A stretch of DNA of 64,000 bases, from positions 1 through 64,000 of the forward strand of contig NZ_CADFEI010000004.1 of the NCBI RefSeq assembly GCF_902833225.1, read 5' to 3'. A program made the translations under genes and the position numbers. The notes below the pieces were generated by a model. The model saw only the letters and a program-made list of their open reading frames with translations, had not been told where the DNA came from and did not search any database. Positions 8,660-18,828 of this stretch are shown here, piece by piece. This DNA comes from Burkholderia sp. BCC1644. GTDB taxonomy: Bacteria > Pseudomonadota > Gammaproteobacteria > Burkholderiales > Burkholderiaceae. The first letter of the stretch is position 1. Each line of letters opens with the position of its first letter.

Positions 8660-9598
8660 ATGACTTTCTTTTCGGTTCTCCTCGCACTCATCATCGAACA
8701 GGTCCGCGCGTTATCACCGAGCAATCCGGTGTTTGCGTTGTTCCAGTTTCATGCGGAAACCGTTGCGCATGGCCTCGACGCCGGCAAGCAGAAGCACGGC
8801 ATCCTCGCATGGCTCGCGGTCGTGCTGCCGTGGGTGCTGATCGTCGCGCTGATCTATTTCCTGCTGTACAAGGTGAGCTTCGTGCTCGCGTTCCTGTGGA
8901 ACGTCGTCGTCGTGTATTTCACGCTCGGCTTCCGCCAGTTCAGCCATTACTTCACCGATATCCACCTCGCGCTCAACAACGACGACGTGCCGCGTGCGCG
9001 CGAAATCCTCCATGAGTGGACGGGCATCGATACGGTCGACATGCCGGTCGGCGAAATCGTCCGCCATACGCTGATTCACGCGGTTGTCGCATCGCATCGC
9101 CACGTGTTCGGCGTGTTCTTCTGGTATGTGCTGCCGATCGGCCCGGCCGGTGCCGTGCTGTACCGGATTTCCGAATATCTCGCGCGCAGCTGGTCGACGC
9201 CGGGCGACGACCGCACGGCCGCGTTCTCGACGTTCGCGCAGCGCGCGTTCTTCGTGATCGACTGGATTCCCGCGCGACTGACCGCACTCGGCTTCGCGAT
9301 CGTCGGCAATTTCGAGGATGCGATCTACGCTTGGCGCAATCACACGCGCCAGTGGCCCGATCCGAACGACGGCGTGCTGCTGGCAGCCGGCAGCGGGGCG
9401 CTCGGCGCACGTCTCGCGGGGCCGCTTGCGGAACCGTCGAGCCTCGATGCGCTGGCGGTCGGCGACAGCGGTCCGTTGACGGTCGGCGACGATTGCACGC
9501 CGCGTACGCTGCAATCGGCGGTCGGCCTCGTCTGGCGCGCGGTGATCCTGTGGATGATCCTGCTGCTGATGCTGACGCTTGCCGTCTGGGTGTCGTAA
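8660..9598 (+). CDS. CobD/CbiB-like inner-membrane protein
   Basis: A 312-residue protein annotated in Burkholderia relatives as CobD/CbiB family and also resembling AmpE. It has an N-terminal hydrophobic segment, further membrane helices at about 50-90 and 145-165 (VFGVFFWYVLPIGPAGAVLY), and a C-terminal helix (AVILWMILLLMLTLAVWVS). The block LGFRQFSHYFTDIHLALNN is typical of the family. No other cobalamin genes are nearby, so a role in B12 synthesis is doubtful. AmpE-like signalling in cell-wall metabolism is an alternative. Function uncertain. Confidence 0.7.
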   Translation: MTFFSVLLALIIEQVRALSPSNPVFALFQFHAETVAHGLDAGKQKHGILAWLAVVLPWVLIVALIYFLLYKVSFVLAFLWNVVVVYFTLGFRQFSHYFTDIHLALNNDDVPRAREILHEWTGIDTVDMPVGEIVRHTLIHAVVASHRHVFGVFFWYVLPIGPAGAVLYRISEYLARSWSTPGDDRTAAFSTFAQRAFFVIDWIPARLTALGFAIVGNFEDAIYAWRNHTRQWPDPNDGVLLAAGSGALGARLAGPLAEPSSLDALAVGDSGPLTVGDDCTPRTLQSAVGLVWRAVILWMILLLMLTLAVWVS

Positions 9599-9626
9599 CG
9601 AAGCAGTGCAGGATTCGATGAAAGAA

Positions 9627-9653
9627 AAGGCCGGCTCGATGCCGGCCTTTTTG
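9627..9653. terminator. Bidirectional terminator
   Basis: A 9-bp perfect stem AAGGCCGGC/GCCGGCCTT around TCGAT, flanked by A-rich and T-rich sequence. It serves the convergent genes ending at 9598 and 9662. Confidence 0.88.
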
Positions 9654-9661
9654 CTGTGGGG

Positions 9662-9979
9662 TCAATCGTCGCGCGGGTCGCGCACGGCACCGCACTGCCA
9701 GCACGCGGTGAATTGCGCTTCAAGCGCTTCGCCGCACTGCCGGCAACGCCATGGTGCTGCGCCGGCCGACGGCCCGTGCGATGCGGCATCGAGGAGCCGG
9801 CGCGCGAGTGCGTCGTCGCGTTCGTCGTCGAGCCACAGCTCGGGCGAGCACGCATCGGCCGGCAGGCCGCCGAGCGCGCCCGTCGCGTAGCAGTTGTGCA
9901 GCTCGCAACCGATGCCGGCCACCCGAAGCACGTTGGCCCAATGCTGCGCGGTCGCGAGATTGGGTGCCTTGAAGCGCAT
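9662..9979 (-). CDS. DUF2007-type protein with C-terminal zinc ribbon
   Basis: A 105-residue cytosolic protein. The N-terminal part (FKAPNLATAQHWANVLRVAG, IGCELHN) resembles the small DUF2007 or putative signal-transducing ferredoxin-like fold. The C-terminus has two CxxC pairs (CRQCGEALEAQFTACWQCG), a likely zinc ribbon. No function is established. It is read in the same direction as rsgA and lies 63 bases downstream of it. Confidence 0.7.
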   Translation of the reverse strand: MRFKAPNLATAQHWANVLRVAGIGCELHNCYATGALGGLPADACSPELWLDDERDDALARRLLDAASHGPSAGAAPWRCRQCGEALEAQFTACWQCGAVRDPRDD

Positions 9980-10042
9980 CGCGGCTCCTGTCGGTGAAGG
10001 CCGGCCCGCAGCGTGCCGGCCGGCGCCGCGCGCATGTCGCGC

Positions 10043-10984
10043 TTAGCGGACGATCTGGCTCGCCTCGTGCACGAGCTGCGCGTACAGCGCATGCCGCGTC
10101 GGCCCGATGCGGCCGTCGGCGACGGCTTCGAGAATCGCGCAGCCGGGCTCGTGCAGATGATGACAATTATAGAAACGGCAGTCCGCGAGCAGCGGCCGGA
10201 ACTCCGGAAACGCACGTTCGAGACGGCCTTCCGTCAAGTGGTAGAGGCCGAATTCCTGGAAGCCGGGCGAATCGATCAGTGCACCGCCGCCTTCCAGCGG
10301 GTAGAGGCGCGTGAACGTCGTCGTGTGGCGGCCACTGTTGAGCGCGGCCGAGATCTCGCGCGTCGCGGCTTCGGCATCGGGAACGAGCAGGTTCACCAGC
10401 GTCGACTTGCCCATCCCGGACTGGCCGAGCAGGATCGTCGAATGACCGGCGAGGCGCGGCATCAGTTGCGCGCGCGCGTCGTCGGGTGAGCCCTTCACCG
10501 ACAGCTCGAGTACGTCGTAGCCGAGTGCGCGGTATGGCGCGAGGCGTTCGCGCGCGACCGGCAGCGCGGCCTCGACGTCGATCTTGTTCAGCACGACCAG
10601 CGGCTTCAGCTCGTTCGCCTCGGCGGCGATCAGCGCGCGGCCGAGCAGGTCCTCGCTGAAATAGGGCTCGGTCGCGAGCACGATCAGCAACTGGTCGAGG
10701 TTGGCCGCGAACAGCTTCGACTTGAACTGGTCGGAGCGGTACAGCAGGTTGCGCCGTTCGCCGATCTCGACGATCACGCCCTGGTCGGCCGAGGCGAGTT
10801 CGTACACGACGCGGTCGCCGACCGCGATGTCGCTCTTCTTGCCGCGCGGGAAGCACTGCAGCATCGGACCGCCGTCGTCGGGCGCGACGATATAGTGGCG
10901 CCCGTGCGCCGCGATCACGCGGCCTTCGACCCGTTGCGCGCTCGACGCGCGCGGGGCCGGCTTGCGGGAAGTCGGGCGGCTCAT
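10043..10984 (-). CDS. rsgA: Ribosome small-subunit-dependent GTPase RsgA
   Basis: A 313-residue circularly permuted GTPase that checks late 30S maturation. Order of parts: an OB-fold (about 20-75), then the G domain with permuted motifs LVVLNKID (G4), [14 protein letters not shown] (G1 P-loop), DSPGFQEF (G3), and finally a zinc-binding C-terminus with [14 protein letters not shown]. The start ATG at 10984 overlaps the stop of the M48 protease gene (ATGA), so the two are translationally coupled. The open frame continues upstream inside the protease gene, but those residues are not RsgA-like. Confidence 0.96.
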   Translation of the reverse strand: MSRPTSRKPAPRASSAQRVEGRVIAAHGRHYIVAPDDGGPMLQCFPRGKKSDIAVGDRVVYELASADQGVIVEIGERRNLLYRSDQFKSKLFAANLDQLLIVLATEPYFSEDLLGRALIAAEANELKPLVVLNKIDVEAALPVARERLAPYRALGYDVLELSVKGSPDDARAQLMPRLAGHSTILLGQSGMGKSTLVNLLVPDAEAATREISAALNSGRHTTTFTRLYPLEGGGALIDSPGFQEFGLYHLTEGRLERAFPEFRPLLADCRFYNCHHLHEPGCAILEAVADGRIGPTRHALYAQLVHEASQIVR

Positions 10985-12240
10985 GCGTGTTGCAGCAGGC
11001 GGTCGATCCGCTGCGAAGCAGGCGGATGCGAGTAGTAGAAGGCCGTGTAGACGGGGTCGGGCGTCAGCGTCGACGCGTTGTCCTCGTAGAGTTTCACGAG
11101 CGCACTGACGAGATCCTGTGCGTCGGTCTGGCTGGCCGCGAACGCGTCGGCCTCGAATTCGTGCTTGCGCGACGTGAGGCTGCTGAACGGCGTCGCGAAG
11201 AACAGGAATACCGGAATCGCGAGGAAGAACAGCACGAGCGCGGCGCCGGCGTTGCTGGTGTCGAGCGACGGTATGACGCCGAGCCCGGTATAGAACCACG
11301 TGCGTTGCGCGAGCCAGCCGAGCAGCGCGAGCAGCAGGAGGCTCAGCACGAACGACACGAGCATCCGTTTCATCACGTGGCGGCGCTTGAAATGGCCGAG
11401 TTCGTGCGCGAGCACGGCCTCGATTTCCTGGCCGGACAGGCGCGCGAGCAGCGTGTCGAAGAACACGATGCGCTTCGATGCACCGAAGCCCGTGAAGTAC
11501 GCGTTGCCGTGCGCGGAGCGGCGGCTGCCGTCCATCACGAACAGTCCCTTTGCCGCGAAGCCGCAGCGCTTCATCAGCGACTCGATGCGCGAGCGCAGCA
11601 CGTCGTCCTTCAGCGGCTCGAATTTGTTGAAGATCGGTGCGATGAAGGTCGGGTAGATCAGCAGCACGAGCATCTGGAACGCGACCCAGACGATCCAGGT
11701 CCACAGCCACCACAGGCTGCCGGCCTGGTTCATCAGCCACAGCACGACGAACAGCAGCGGCAGGCCGAGCGCGGCGCCGAGCAGCGAGTTTTTCAGCATG
11801 TCGGTGAAAAACAGCCGTTTCGTCATCCGGTTGAAGCCGAACCGCTGCTCGATCCCGAACTGGCGGTAGTACTCGAACGGGACGTCGATCACGCTCGTGA
11901 TCACGAGCACCGCGGCGACGAGCGCGACCTGCTGCCCGTAGCCGCGGCCGAGCCAGCCGGTCAGCAGCGTGTCGAGCGCGCCGACGCCGCCGAGCAGCGT
12001 CAGGCCGACCAGCACGGCCGCACTGACGACGATCTCGAGCATCGTCAGCCGGGTGCGCTCGACCGTATAGTCGGCCGCACGCTGGTGGGCGGTCAGCGGG
12101 ATGGTCGCGCTGAACTGCGCGGGCACGCCGTTGCGGTGCGCCGCGACGAAGCGGATCTGCCGCGACGCGAGCCACAGCTTGGTGACGACCATCGCGAGTA
12201 CGGCGATCGCGAACAGCAGGGTGAACGAAAAGGGTGACAT
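10981..12240 (-). CDS. M48 family zinc metallopeptidase (Ste24/CAAX protease-like)
   Basis: A 419-residue membrane protease of the Ste24 type. Several hydrophobic segments precede and follow the zinc motif HELGH ([13 protein letters not shown]), and a downstream glutamate lies in [16 protein letters not shown]. Family members cleave membrane or prenylated proteins in eukaryotes; bacterial members probably act in membrane-protein quality control. Start at 12240 ([10 protein letters not shown]); a second ATG 12 bases earlier is possible. It overlaps rsgA by four bases and is divergent from orn. The substrate is unknown. Confidence 0.9.
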   Translation of the reverse strand: MSPFSFTLLFAIAVLAMVVTKLWLASRQIRFVAAHRNGVPAQFSATIPLTAHQRAADYTVERTRLTMLEIVVSAAVLVGLTLLGGVGALDTLLTGWLGRGYGQQVALVAAVLVITSVIDVPFEYYRQFGIEQRFGFNRMTKRLFFTDMLKNSLLGAALGLPLLFVVLWLMNQAGSLWWLWTWIVWVAFQMLVLLIYPTFIAPIFNKFEPLKDDVLRSRIESLMKRCGFAAKGLFVMDGSRRSAHGNAYFTGFGASKRIVFFDTLLARLSGQEIEAVLAHELGHFKRRHVMKRMLVSFVLSLLLLALLGWLAQRTWFYTGLGVIPSLDTSNAGAALVLFFLAIPVFLFFATPFSSLTSRKHEFEADAFAASQTDAQDLVSALVKLYEDNASTLTPDPVYTAFYYSHPPASQRIDRLLQHA

Positions 12241-12354
12241 CGAAGGCGCCAAAGGGTTCTATGCGAGAATTATATGTTCTTGCGGACCGGCCCCGCTGAT
12301 GCGATGCCGGCCGTCCGGGCGGCGCCGCGCGCCGTCCGCCATTTTCCAGGATGA

Positions 12355-12978
<624 letters not shown>

Positions 12979-13012
12979 GCGGGCCGGCACGCGTTCGGCG
13001 CCCGGCAAGCGC

Positions 13013-13621
13013 TCAGCGCCGCGCGCTTTTCGGCCGGAACGCCGCGACCACCGCGGCGTCGGTCTCGATGTACGGGCCGCCGATCAGGTCGATGCAGTAG
13101 GGCACCGCGGCGAAGATGCCGGGCACGGTCGACTTGCCGTCGGCGTCGCGCAGCCCTTCGAGCGTTTCCCGGATCGACTTCGGCTGGCCGGGCAGGTTGA
13201 TGATCAGCGCCGCATGGTCGGCCGTCTCGCGGATCACCGCGACCTGCCGCGACAGGATCGCGGTCGGCACGAAATTCAGGCTGATCTGCCGCATCTGCTC
13301 GCCAAATCCCGGCATTTCCTTCGTCGCCACGGCCAGCGTGGCCTCGGGCGTCACGTCACGGCGCGCGGGGCCCGTGCCGCCGGTCGTCAGCACGAGGTCG
13401 CACCCCGCGACGTCGACGAGCTCGGCGAGCGTGGCGGAGATCGTGGGCGCATCGTCCTGGATCAGGCGCGTTTCGGCGCGCCACGGCGAGACCAGCGTAC
13501 CGGCGAGCCATTCCTGCAGTGCCGGAATACCCTTGTCTTCGTAGACACCCGTGCTCGCGCGGTCGCTGATCGACACGAGGCCGACGATCAGCTCGTCCGG
13601 GTGATTACGCTTCGTCGTCAT
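13013..13621 (-). CDS. mog: Molybdopterin adenylyltransferase (MogA type)
   Basis: A 202-residue protein that adenylates molybdopterin before molybdate insertion. The family motif is [20 protein letters not shown], followed by [15 protein letters not shown] and [15 protein letters not shown], close to E. coli MogA rather than MoaB. Its start overlaps the end of darP by 17 bases. The other cofactor genes (moeA, mobA, moaA) lie 26 kb away. Confidence 0.93.
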   Translation of the reverse strand: MTTKRNHPDELIVGLVSISDRASTGVYEDKGIPALQEWLAGTLVSPWRAETRLIQDDAPTISATLAELVDVAGCDLVLTTGGTGPARRDVTPEATLAVATKEMPGFGEQMRQISLNFVPTAILSRQVAVIRETADHAALIINLPGQPKSIRETLEGLRDADGKSTVPGIFAAVPYCIDLIGGPYIETDAAVVAAFRPKSARR

Positions 13622-14207
13622 GGTCGTCTTCGGTGTCGTCCGGCGCGTCGTCAGCCGCGTCGGGCGTGCCGCTCGAGGTCTTGATCCACTGGAACAACTC
13701 GCGGAAATAGCGCGGCGGCTTGCCTTGCTGCGCTTCCTTGCGGGCGTTGCGGATCAGCGTGCGGCCTTCCTGGATGTCTGCGTCCGGGTGCTGGCGCAGG
13801 AATTCGGTCAGCGCGTCGTCGCTGGCGAGCAACTGGTCGCGCGTACGCTCGATCCAGTGCAGGCGGGCCGTCGCGGCCTTGTTCACGCCGCGTTGCGCGT
13901 CGAGCGCGGTGCGCAGCGCGGCCGTTTCGTCGTCGGTCAGCGAGCGCATCACGCGGCCGACGTACTGGAGCTGGCGGCGCTTGCCTTCGTGATCGGTGAT
14001 CCGGCGTGCCTCACGGACGGCGTCCGCAAGGCTTTCGGGCATCGGCATGCGCTTGAGGGCGTCTTTCGGCAGATCGACGAGCGCCTGGCCGAGCACCTGC
14101 AACTCGTGCATCTCGCGCTTCAACTGGGATTTGCTGGGGCGATCGTAGCCGTTGTCGTCGTCTTCGACGGCATGCTCGATCGGCTGGATTCGGGTTTTGC
14201 GTGTCAT
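13605..14207 (-). CDS. darP: Ribosome-associated protein DarP/YjgA
   Basis: A 200-residue DUF615 protein. [20 protein letters not shown] sequence (here [19 protein letters not shown]) followed by a helical, arginine-rich body ([14 protein letters not shown]) marks the family, a late 50S-subunit assembly factor. The C-terminus is strongly acidic. Start either ATG 14207 ([11 protein letters not shown]) or 14216 (MPPM); the first is chosen because it matches the shorter usual N-terminus. It is divergent from pmbA and overlaps mog at its 3' end. Confidence 0.88.
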   Translation of the reverse strand: MTRKTRIQPIEHAVEDDDNGYDRPSKSQLKREMHELQVLGQALVDLPKDALKRMPMPESLADAVREARRITDHEGKRRQLQYVGRVMRSLTDDETAALRTALDAQRGVNKAATARLHWIERTRDQLLASDDALTEFLRQHPDADIQEGRTLIRNARKEAQQGKPPRYFRELFQWIKTSSGTPDAADDAPDDTEDDHDDEA

Positions 14208-14334
14208 GGGCGGCATTGTATCGCGGCGCGGACACCCCAAGCTTGTCTGTGTCCGGCCCCGGACCTTGCTATGATCGCGGGATACGCAACATTTTGACCA
14301 TGCGGGCGCCCGCCCGCCACCGGATACCAAGACG

Positions 14335-15705
14335 ATGGCAGCCAATCTCGACGTACAAGCGCGCTATTTCCCGCACACGCAGGACCAGCTCAAAGAAATC
14401 GCGTCGGACATCCTTCGCCATGCGAAGGCACTCGGCGCGTCGGACGCCGCGACCGAAATCTCCGAAGGCGACGGCCTGTCGGTGTCGGTGCGCCGCGGCG
14501 AAGTCGAAACGATCGAGCACAACCGCGACAAGATGGTCGGCGTGACCGTGTTCATCGGCAAGAAGCGCGGCAACGCAAGCACGTCCGATTTCTCGCCGGC
14601 CGCGATCAAGGATACCGTCGCGGCCGCGTACAACATCGCACGCTTCACGGCCGAGGATGAAGCAGCCGGCCTCGCCGAGTCCGAGCTGCTCGAAACCGAC
14701 CCGCGCGACCTCGATCTGTACCACCCGTGGGCGCTGACGGCCGACGAGGCCGTCGAGCTGGCCCGCCGTTCGGAAGATGCCGCATTCGCGGTCAGCCCGC
14801 AGATCCGCAATTCGGAAGGCGCGAGCGTGTCGGCGCAGCATTCGCAGTTCGTGCTTGCGACGTCGCGCGGCTTCCTGTCCGGCTACCCGTACTCGCGCCA
14901 CTACATCGCCTGCGCGCCGATCGCGGGCAGCGGCCGTCACATGCAGCGCGACGACTGGTATTCGTCGAAGCGCAGCGCGATCGATCTCGCGGCACCCGAA
15001 GCGGTCGGCCGTTACGCGGCCGAGCGCGCACTCGCGCGGATGGGGGCACGCCGTCTCGACACCCGCAAGGTGCCCGTGCTGTTCGAGGCGCCGCTCGCGG
15101 CCGGCCTGCTCGGCGCATTCGTGCAGGCCGTGAGCGGCGGCGCGCTGTACCGCAAGACGTCGTTCCTCGTCGACAGCCTCGGCAAGCCGGTGTTCGCACC
15201 GCATATCCAGGTCGTCGAGGATCCGCACGTACCGCGCGCGATGGGCAGCGCACCGTTCGACGAGGAAGGCGTGCGTACGCGCGCGCGCAGCGTCGTGAAG
15301 GACGGTGTCGTCGAAGGCTACTTCCTGTCGACGTATTCGGCACGCAAGCTCGGCACGCAGACCACCGGTAACGCGGGCGGTTCGCACAACCTCGCGCTGC
15401 GCAGCTCGAACACGCAGGCGGGAGACGACTTCGAAGCAATGCTGAAGAAGCTCGGCACGGGCCTGCTGCTGACCGAGCTGATGGGGCAGGGCGTGAACTA
15501 CGTGACGGGCGACTATTCGCGCGGCGCGGCAGGTTTCTGGGTGGAGAACGGCGTGATCCAGTATCCGGTCGAGGAAATCACCGTCGCGAGCACGCTGCAG
15601 GAAATGTTCCGGCACATCGTCGCGATCGGTGCCGATTCGATCGTGCGCGGCACGAAGGAAACGGGCTCGGTGCTGATCGAGCAGATGACGATCGCAGGGC
15701 AGTAA
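14335..15705 (+). CDS. pmbA: Metalloprotease PmbA (TldE)
   Basis: A 456-residue TldE/PmbA subunit of the TldD/TldE protease, which in E. coli matures microcin B17 and degrades the CcdA antitoxin. Characteristic blocks are [61 protein letters not shown] and the C-terminal [20 protein letters not shown]. TldE carries no complete zinc motif of its own. The partner gene tldD is not in the window. A strong terminator follows. Confidence 0.95.
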   Translation: MAANLDVQARYFPHTQDQLKEIASDILRHAKALGASDAATEISEGDGLSVSVRRGEVETIEHNRDKMVGVTVFIGKKRGNASTSDFSPAAIKDTVAAAYNIARFTAEDEAAGLAESELLETDPRDLDLYHPWALTADEAVELARRSEDAAFAVSPQIRNSEGASVSAQHSQFVLATSRGFLSGYPYSRHYIACAPIAGSGRHMQRDDWYSSKRSAIDLAAPEAVGRYAAERALARMGARRLDTRKVPVLFEAPLAAGLLGAFVQAVSGGALYRKTSFLVDSLGKPVFAPHIQVVEDPHVPRAMGSAPFDEEGVRTRARSVVKDGVVEGYFLSTYSARKLGTQTTGNAGGSHNLALRSSNTQAGDDFEAMLKKLGTGLLLTELMGQGVNYVTGDYSRGAAGFWVENGVIQYPVEEITVASTLQEMFRHIVAIGADSIVRGTKETGSVLIEQMTIAGQ

Positions 15706-15736
15706 GCGACGCGCGGCGTCAGCCGCGATCCAACGA

Positions 15737-15772
15737 AAAAGCCCGACCGGCGCAAGCCGGTCGGGCTTTTTT
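15737..15772. terminator. Bidirectional terminator between pmbA and folA
   Basis: An 11-bp perfect stem GCCCGACCGGC/GCCGGTCGGGC with a GCAA loop, an A run in front and a T run behind. A near-identical stem sequence recurs after thyA (19851-19880). Confidence 0.92.
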
Positions 15773-15796
15773 CATCGTGCGTGACTGCGAAGCGCG

Positions 15797-16297
15797 TCAG
15801 CCGCGCTTGCGCGCGTAGACGACGAACGCATAGCCGAACGTGTTCGGCGCGGCAGCCTGGTGCGCATCGCGCGACACTTCCTGCCAGTGTGCGGCGTCGG
15901 GTGCGGGGAACGACGCATCGCCGTCGAAGTCGGCATCGATCTCGGTGACGACCAGCTTGTCGGCGAGCGTGAGGCCTTCCGCATAGAGTTGCGCACCGCC
16001 GATCAGGAATGCCTCGGGCACGCCGTCGTGCGCGGCGAGCGTCAGCGCATCGGCGAGCGACGTGACCGTGTCGCAGCCGTCGAAGCGCCGCGCTGCGTCG
16101 CGCGTGACGACGATATTGCGGCGGCCGGGCAGCGGCCGGCCGATCGATTCGTGGGTCTTGCGGCCCATCACGATCGGCGCGCCCATCGTCGTGCGCTTGA
16201 AGAACGCGAGATCCTCGGGAAGTTTCCAGGGCAACTGGTTGTCGCGGCCGATGATGCCGTTGCGGGCACGCGCGACGATCAGGGTCAACGTCGTCAT
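15797..16297 (-). CDS. folA: Dihydrofolate reductase
   Basis: A 166-residue DHFR that regenerates tetrahydrofolate with NADPH. Landmarks: [20 protein letters not shown] at the N-terminus with the substrate-binding acidic residue in LPEDLAFFK, the NADPH-binding [18 protein letters not shown], and [13 protein letters not shown]. The ATG at 16297 begins MTTLTLIV; the longer open frame upstream is not DHFR-like. The partner enzyme gene thyA lies 2.5 kb away, with the sigma-54 regulator between them. Confidence 0.95.
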   Translation of the reverse strand: MTTLTLIVARARNGIIGRDNQLPWKLPEDLAFFKRTTMGAPIVMGRKTHESIGRPLPGRRNIVVTRDAARRFDGCDTVTSLADALTLAAHDGVPEAFLIGGAQLYAEGLTLADKLVVTEIDADFDGDASFPAPDAAHWQEVSRDAHQAAAPNTFGYAFVVYARKRG

Positions 16298-16558
16298 GAA
16301 GGTCGGGGAAGAGGAAAACCGGAATGGCGCCGATTCTACCGGAACGGCGGCGCGCATCGGCTTTCGCGTGCTGCGCGCCGCGACGCTCGAGGCATTGCGT
16401 CGCGGCGACGGACCGAATAAAAAGAGTGCCCGCCGGGGGACGGAGCACAAAACCTTTTCGTGTTGCGGGAGCGGCGATGTCGGCACGGATCGGTGCCGTC
16501 CGGCCTGCTCGAATCGTCAAATCAATACGCAATCCTTATTGAATGGGCCGGCGCACGC

Positions 16559-16885
16559 TCACTGGCGCGTATTGCTCTGCGCATGGCCTTCCATTGCGTG
16601 CTGCGCGTCACCGGATTGCGGTACCGGAAGCGGCATCGGGAGTTGGGGCGGTGGCGGGATCTCGTCCCACAGCGTGACGGTCGCCTTGCCGGTTGGCAGC
16701 GGTTGCGGTGCCGACACGGTCACGATGCCGAAACCGTTGCCGTGCTGCAGGCTCGGTGCGTTTTCGGCCAGCAGTATCGCGCGATCCGGTTTTGCGATTT
16801 CATCCGCGCGGGCCGGCGCAGGCGGGCCGGCGGCCGAGAGCGCAAGCGCTATCGGCACGAAAGAAAGTAAAAGATGTTTGCGCAT
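16559..16885 (-). CDS. Small secreted proline-rich protein of unknown function
   Basis: A 108-residue protein I do not recognise. It has a clear signal peptide (MRKHLLLSFVPIALALSAAG, cleavage likely after PARA near residue 27). The mature part of about 80 residues holds VTVSAPQPLPTGKATVTLWD and a proline run PPPPQLPMPLPVP, ending in polar sequence. There is no cysteine and no second hydrophobic segment, so it is probably periplasmic or exported. GGAGA at 16894-16898 is spaced 8 bases from the ATG. Just upstream lies a sigma-54-type promoter, and the divergent neighbour is a sigma-54 activator; it is therefore the likely target of that regulator. Confidence 0.72.
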   Translation of the reverse strand: MRKHLLLSFVPIALALSAAGPPAPARADEIAKPDRAILLAENAPSLQHGNGFGIVTVSAPQPLPTGKATVTLWDEIPPPPQLPMPLPVPQSGDAQHAMEGHAQSNTRQ

Positions 16886-16915
16886 GGTTGCTGTCTCCGG
16901 TCGTTTACGTATTCA

Positions 16916-16931
16916 GCGAAATACATGCCAC
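16916..16931 (-). promoter_or_regulatory. Putative sigma-54 (-24/-12) promoter
   Basis: Read on the minus strand the site is TGGCATGTATTTCGC, compared with the consensus TGGCACG-N4-TTGC. The -24 GG (16929-16928) and -12 GC (17-16) are separated by exactly 10 bases, as sigma-54 requires. There are mismatches at C of ACG and at the first T of TTGC. The predicted start near 16904 leaves a leader of about 19 bases with a good ribosome binding site before the ATG at 16885. Confidence 0.65.
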
Positions 16932-16994
16932 CGTGCCGGGACCGTTGTCGCGACGGCGATTCGCGCTCAAGCGTTGCGAATTGTGGCCGAAAAA

Positions 16995-17020
16995 GCCTGA
17001 AAATGTTTCAGGCCTGAAAC
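16995..17020. promoter_or_regulatory. Palindromic enhancer-like element with three half-sites
   Basis: GTTTCAGGCCTGAAAC (17005-17020) is a perfect 16-bp palindrome. A third half-site GCCTGAAA (16995-17002) is joined to it by ATG, so GCCTGAAA-ATG-TTTCAGGC is also an inverted repeat. It sits about 66-90 bp upstream of the -24 element, in the usual range for an upstream activating sequence bound by a sigma-54 activator. There is no T tract, so it is unlikely to be a terminator. Confidence 0.6.
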
Positions 17021-17389
17021 GAGGGGGCTTGGGAATACTGCGGATTCAATCGATACGCTTCAAGGATGAAAATCGGCCCGTGTGTTGATGAATGAACACT
17101 TCGCTGCGCATGTGCTATGTGCAGATGATTGACTTGCATCGACCTCCTGAGCGATCGGGCCGCATCGCCGTCGGCGCTGAAACGGGTTTGTCGTATTCGG
17201 TGCCTATAACTAAGCTGTCTTGACCAAAATATAACTGGACGCAAGATAAGCGCCATCATGCGAGGCTTTGTCGTTGCCGAGCATCGGCATGGCGAATCGA
17301 GCCACCTCTGGCTGACCCGATTCGATCCTTTTCGCACGAGACCTGACGTGCGCGGCAATCGTTAGACGGTTGATGAACGGGGTGAGCAT

Positions 17390-18787
17390 ATGGGAGCCGA
17401 TCAGCGGCACGTGATCTACTATTCGCGCGAACCGAACGACGCGTTGCGCGGCCATTTCGACGAATGCGGCTGGCGCGTCGATCTCGCGGAGACCGTACGC
17501 GACGTACGGCGCGTCGTGCAGCACGGTGTGGCAACCGCCGGCCTGCTCGATTTCTCGCCGGGCTTCAAGCCCTCGGACCTGCGCGAACTCGAATCCTGCC
17601 TGAGCATCCAGCACATCGGCTGGATCGCCGCGACGCGTCGCGGCCAGTTGCAGGACGCGACGTTGCGCCATCTCATTCGCGACTATTGCTTCGACTATGT
17701 GACGATGCCGTACGAGACGTCGCGGATCGTCGAGACCGTCGGTCATGCGCACGGCATGGTCGCGCTGACCGAACCCGTTGCGCCGCCCGTCGGCGCCGGG
17801 CGCAGCGAAGGCGAGATGGTCGGTACCTGCGATGCGATGCTCGGGCTCTTCAGGACGATCCGCCGCGTCGCGGCGACCGATGCACCGGTGTTCATCTCCG
17901 GCGAATCGGGTACCGGCAAGGAACTGACGGCGGTCGCGATTCACGAGCGTTCGTCGCGCACGCAGGCGCCGTTCATCGCGATCAATTGCGGGGCGATTCC
18001 GTCGACGCTGCTGCAGGCCGAACTGTTCGGCTATGAGCGTGGCGCGTTCACCGGTGCGAACCAGCGCAAGATCGGCCGCGTCGAGGCCGCCAACGGCGGC
18101 ACGCTGTTTCTCGACGAGATCGGCGATCTGCCGCTGGAAAGCCAGGCAAGCCTGCTGCGCTTCCTGCAGGAAGGCAAGATCGAGCGGCTCGGCGCGCATG
18201 TGTCGGTGCCCGTCGACGTGCGCGTGATCTGCGCGACGCACGTAGACATGGAAGTCGCGTTGCGCGAAGGGCGGTTCCGCGAGGACCTGTTCCATCGCCT
18301 GTGCGTGCTGAAGATCGAGGAGCCGCCGCTGCGCGCGCGCGGCAAGGACATCGAGGTGCTCGCGCGCCACATGCTCGAGCGTTTCAAGGGCGATGCACAT
18401 CGCCGCCTGCGCGGTTTTTCGCCTGACGCGGTCGCGTCGCTGTACGGCTATTCGTGGCCGGGCAACGTGCGCGAGCTGATCAATCGCGTGCGCCGTGCGA
18501 TCGTGATGTCGGAGGGCCGGATGATCACCGCGGCCGATCTCGAGCTGAACGACTTCGCGACGCTTGCGCCCGTGTCGCTGCTGGAGGCGCGGGAAGCGGC
18601 CGAGCGGCAGGCGATCGAGCAGGCGCTGCTGCGCCACCGCGGCCGTTTCGCGGATGCCGCGCGTGAGCTCGGCGTGTCGCGTGTCACGCTCTACCGGCTG
18701 ATGTGCGCACACGGGATGCGCGATCGCGGCGACACGCTGGCAGGGTTTTCGGCGCCGTTGCCGGAGCTTCCTCACCACGCTTGCTAA
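17390..18787 (+). CDS. Sigma-54-dependent activator, VpsR-like receiver, Fis-type HTH
   Basis: A 465-residue enhancer-binding protein. Residues 1-125 form a degenerate VpsR-like receiver domain ([26 protein letters not shown] with an aspartate near 54). The AAA+ domain follows (about 140-375): Walker A GESGTGKE, the sigma-54 contact loop GAFTGA, Walker [12 protein letters not shown] and arginine finger FREDLFHRL. The C-terminal helix-turn-helix is [20 protein letters not shown]. VpsR and relatives respond to c-di-GMP, so this one may too; that is inference. I cannot tell whether it equals the characterised Burkholderia regulator BerB. It is divergent from the small secreted protein, and thyA follows after 41 bases. 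Confidence 0.9.
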   Translation: MGADQRHVIYYSREPNDALRGHFDECGWRVDLAETVRDVRRVVQHGVATAGLLDFSPGFKPSDLRELESCLSIQHIGWIAATRRGQLQDATLRHLIRDYCFDYVTMPYETSRIVETVGHAHGMVALTEPVAPPVGAGRSEGEMVGTCDAMLGLFRTIRRVAATDAPVFISGESGTGKELTAVAIHERSSRTQAPFIAINCGAIPSTLLQAELFGYERGAFTGANQRKIGRVEAANGGTLFLDEIGDLPLESQASLLRFLQEGKIERLGAHVSVPVDVRVICATHVDMEVALREGRFREDLFHRLCVLKIEEPPLRARGKDIEVLARHMLERFKGDAHRRLRGFSPDAVASLYGYSWPGNVRELINRVRRAIVMSEGRMITAADLELNDFATLAPVSLLEAREAAERQAIEQALLRHRGRFADAARELGVSRVTLYRLMCAHGMRDRGDTLAGFSAPLPELPHHAC

Positions 18788-18828
18788 AATTGGCGGGTAC
18801 GGCCGCCCTCGCGGCCGAAGGAACCCGC

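Larger units (their letters stand above)
16886..17389. promoter_or_regulatory. 504-bp divergent intergenic region: secreted protein / sigma-54 activator
   Basis: No convincing gene lies here. Contents seen: a -24/-12 promoter reading left (16916-16931), a palindromic operator-like element (16995-17020), and an A+T-richer stretch at 17070-17260. In the latter, TTGACC (17220-17225) followed 17 bases later by a weak -10 (AAGATA) could be the sigma-70 promoter of the activator gene. The activator's ATG is preceded by GGGGTGAG. Confidence 0.6.

Noticed and set aside
10985..12175. N-terminal extension of the rsgA reading frame
   Set aside because: This part reads through the M48 protease gene in another frame. 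RsgA homology begins only at the ATG at 10984.
16995..17020. Reading the palindrome as a terminator hairpin
   Set aside because: No T tract follows on either strand and no gene ends nearby; the two neighbouring genes are divergent.
17008..17358. A 116-codon minus-strand open frame in the gap before the sigma-54 activator
   Set aside because: No signal peptide, domain or good ribosome binding site, and it covers regulatory DNA.
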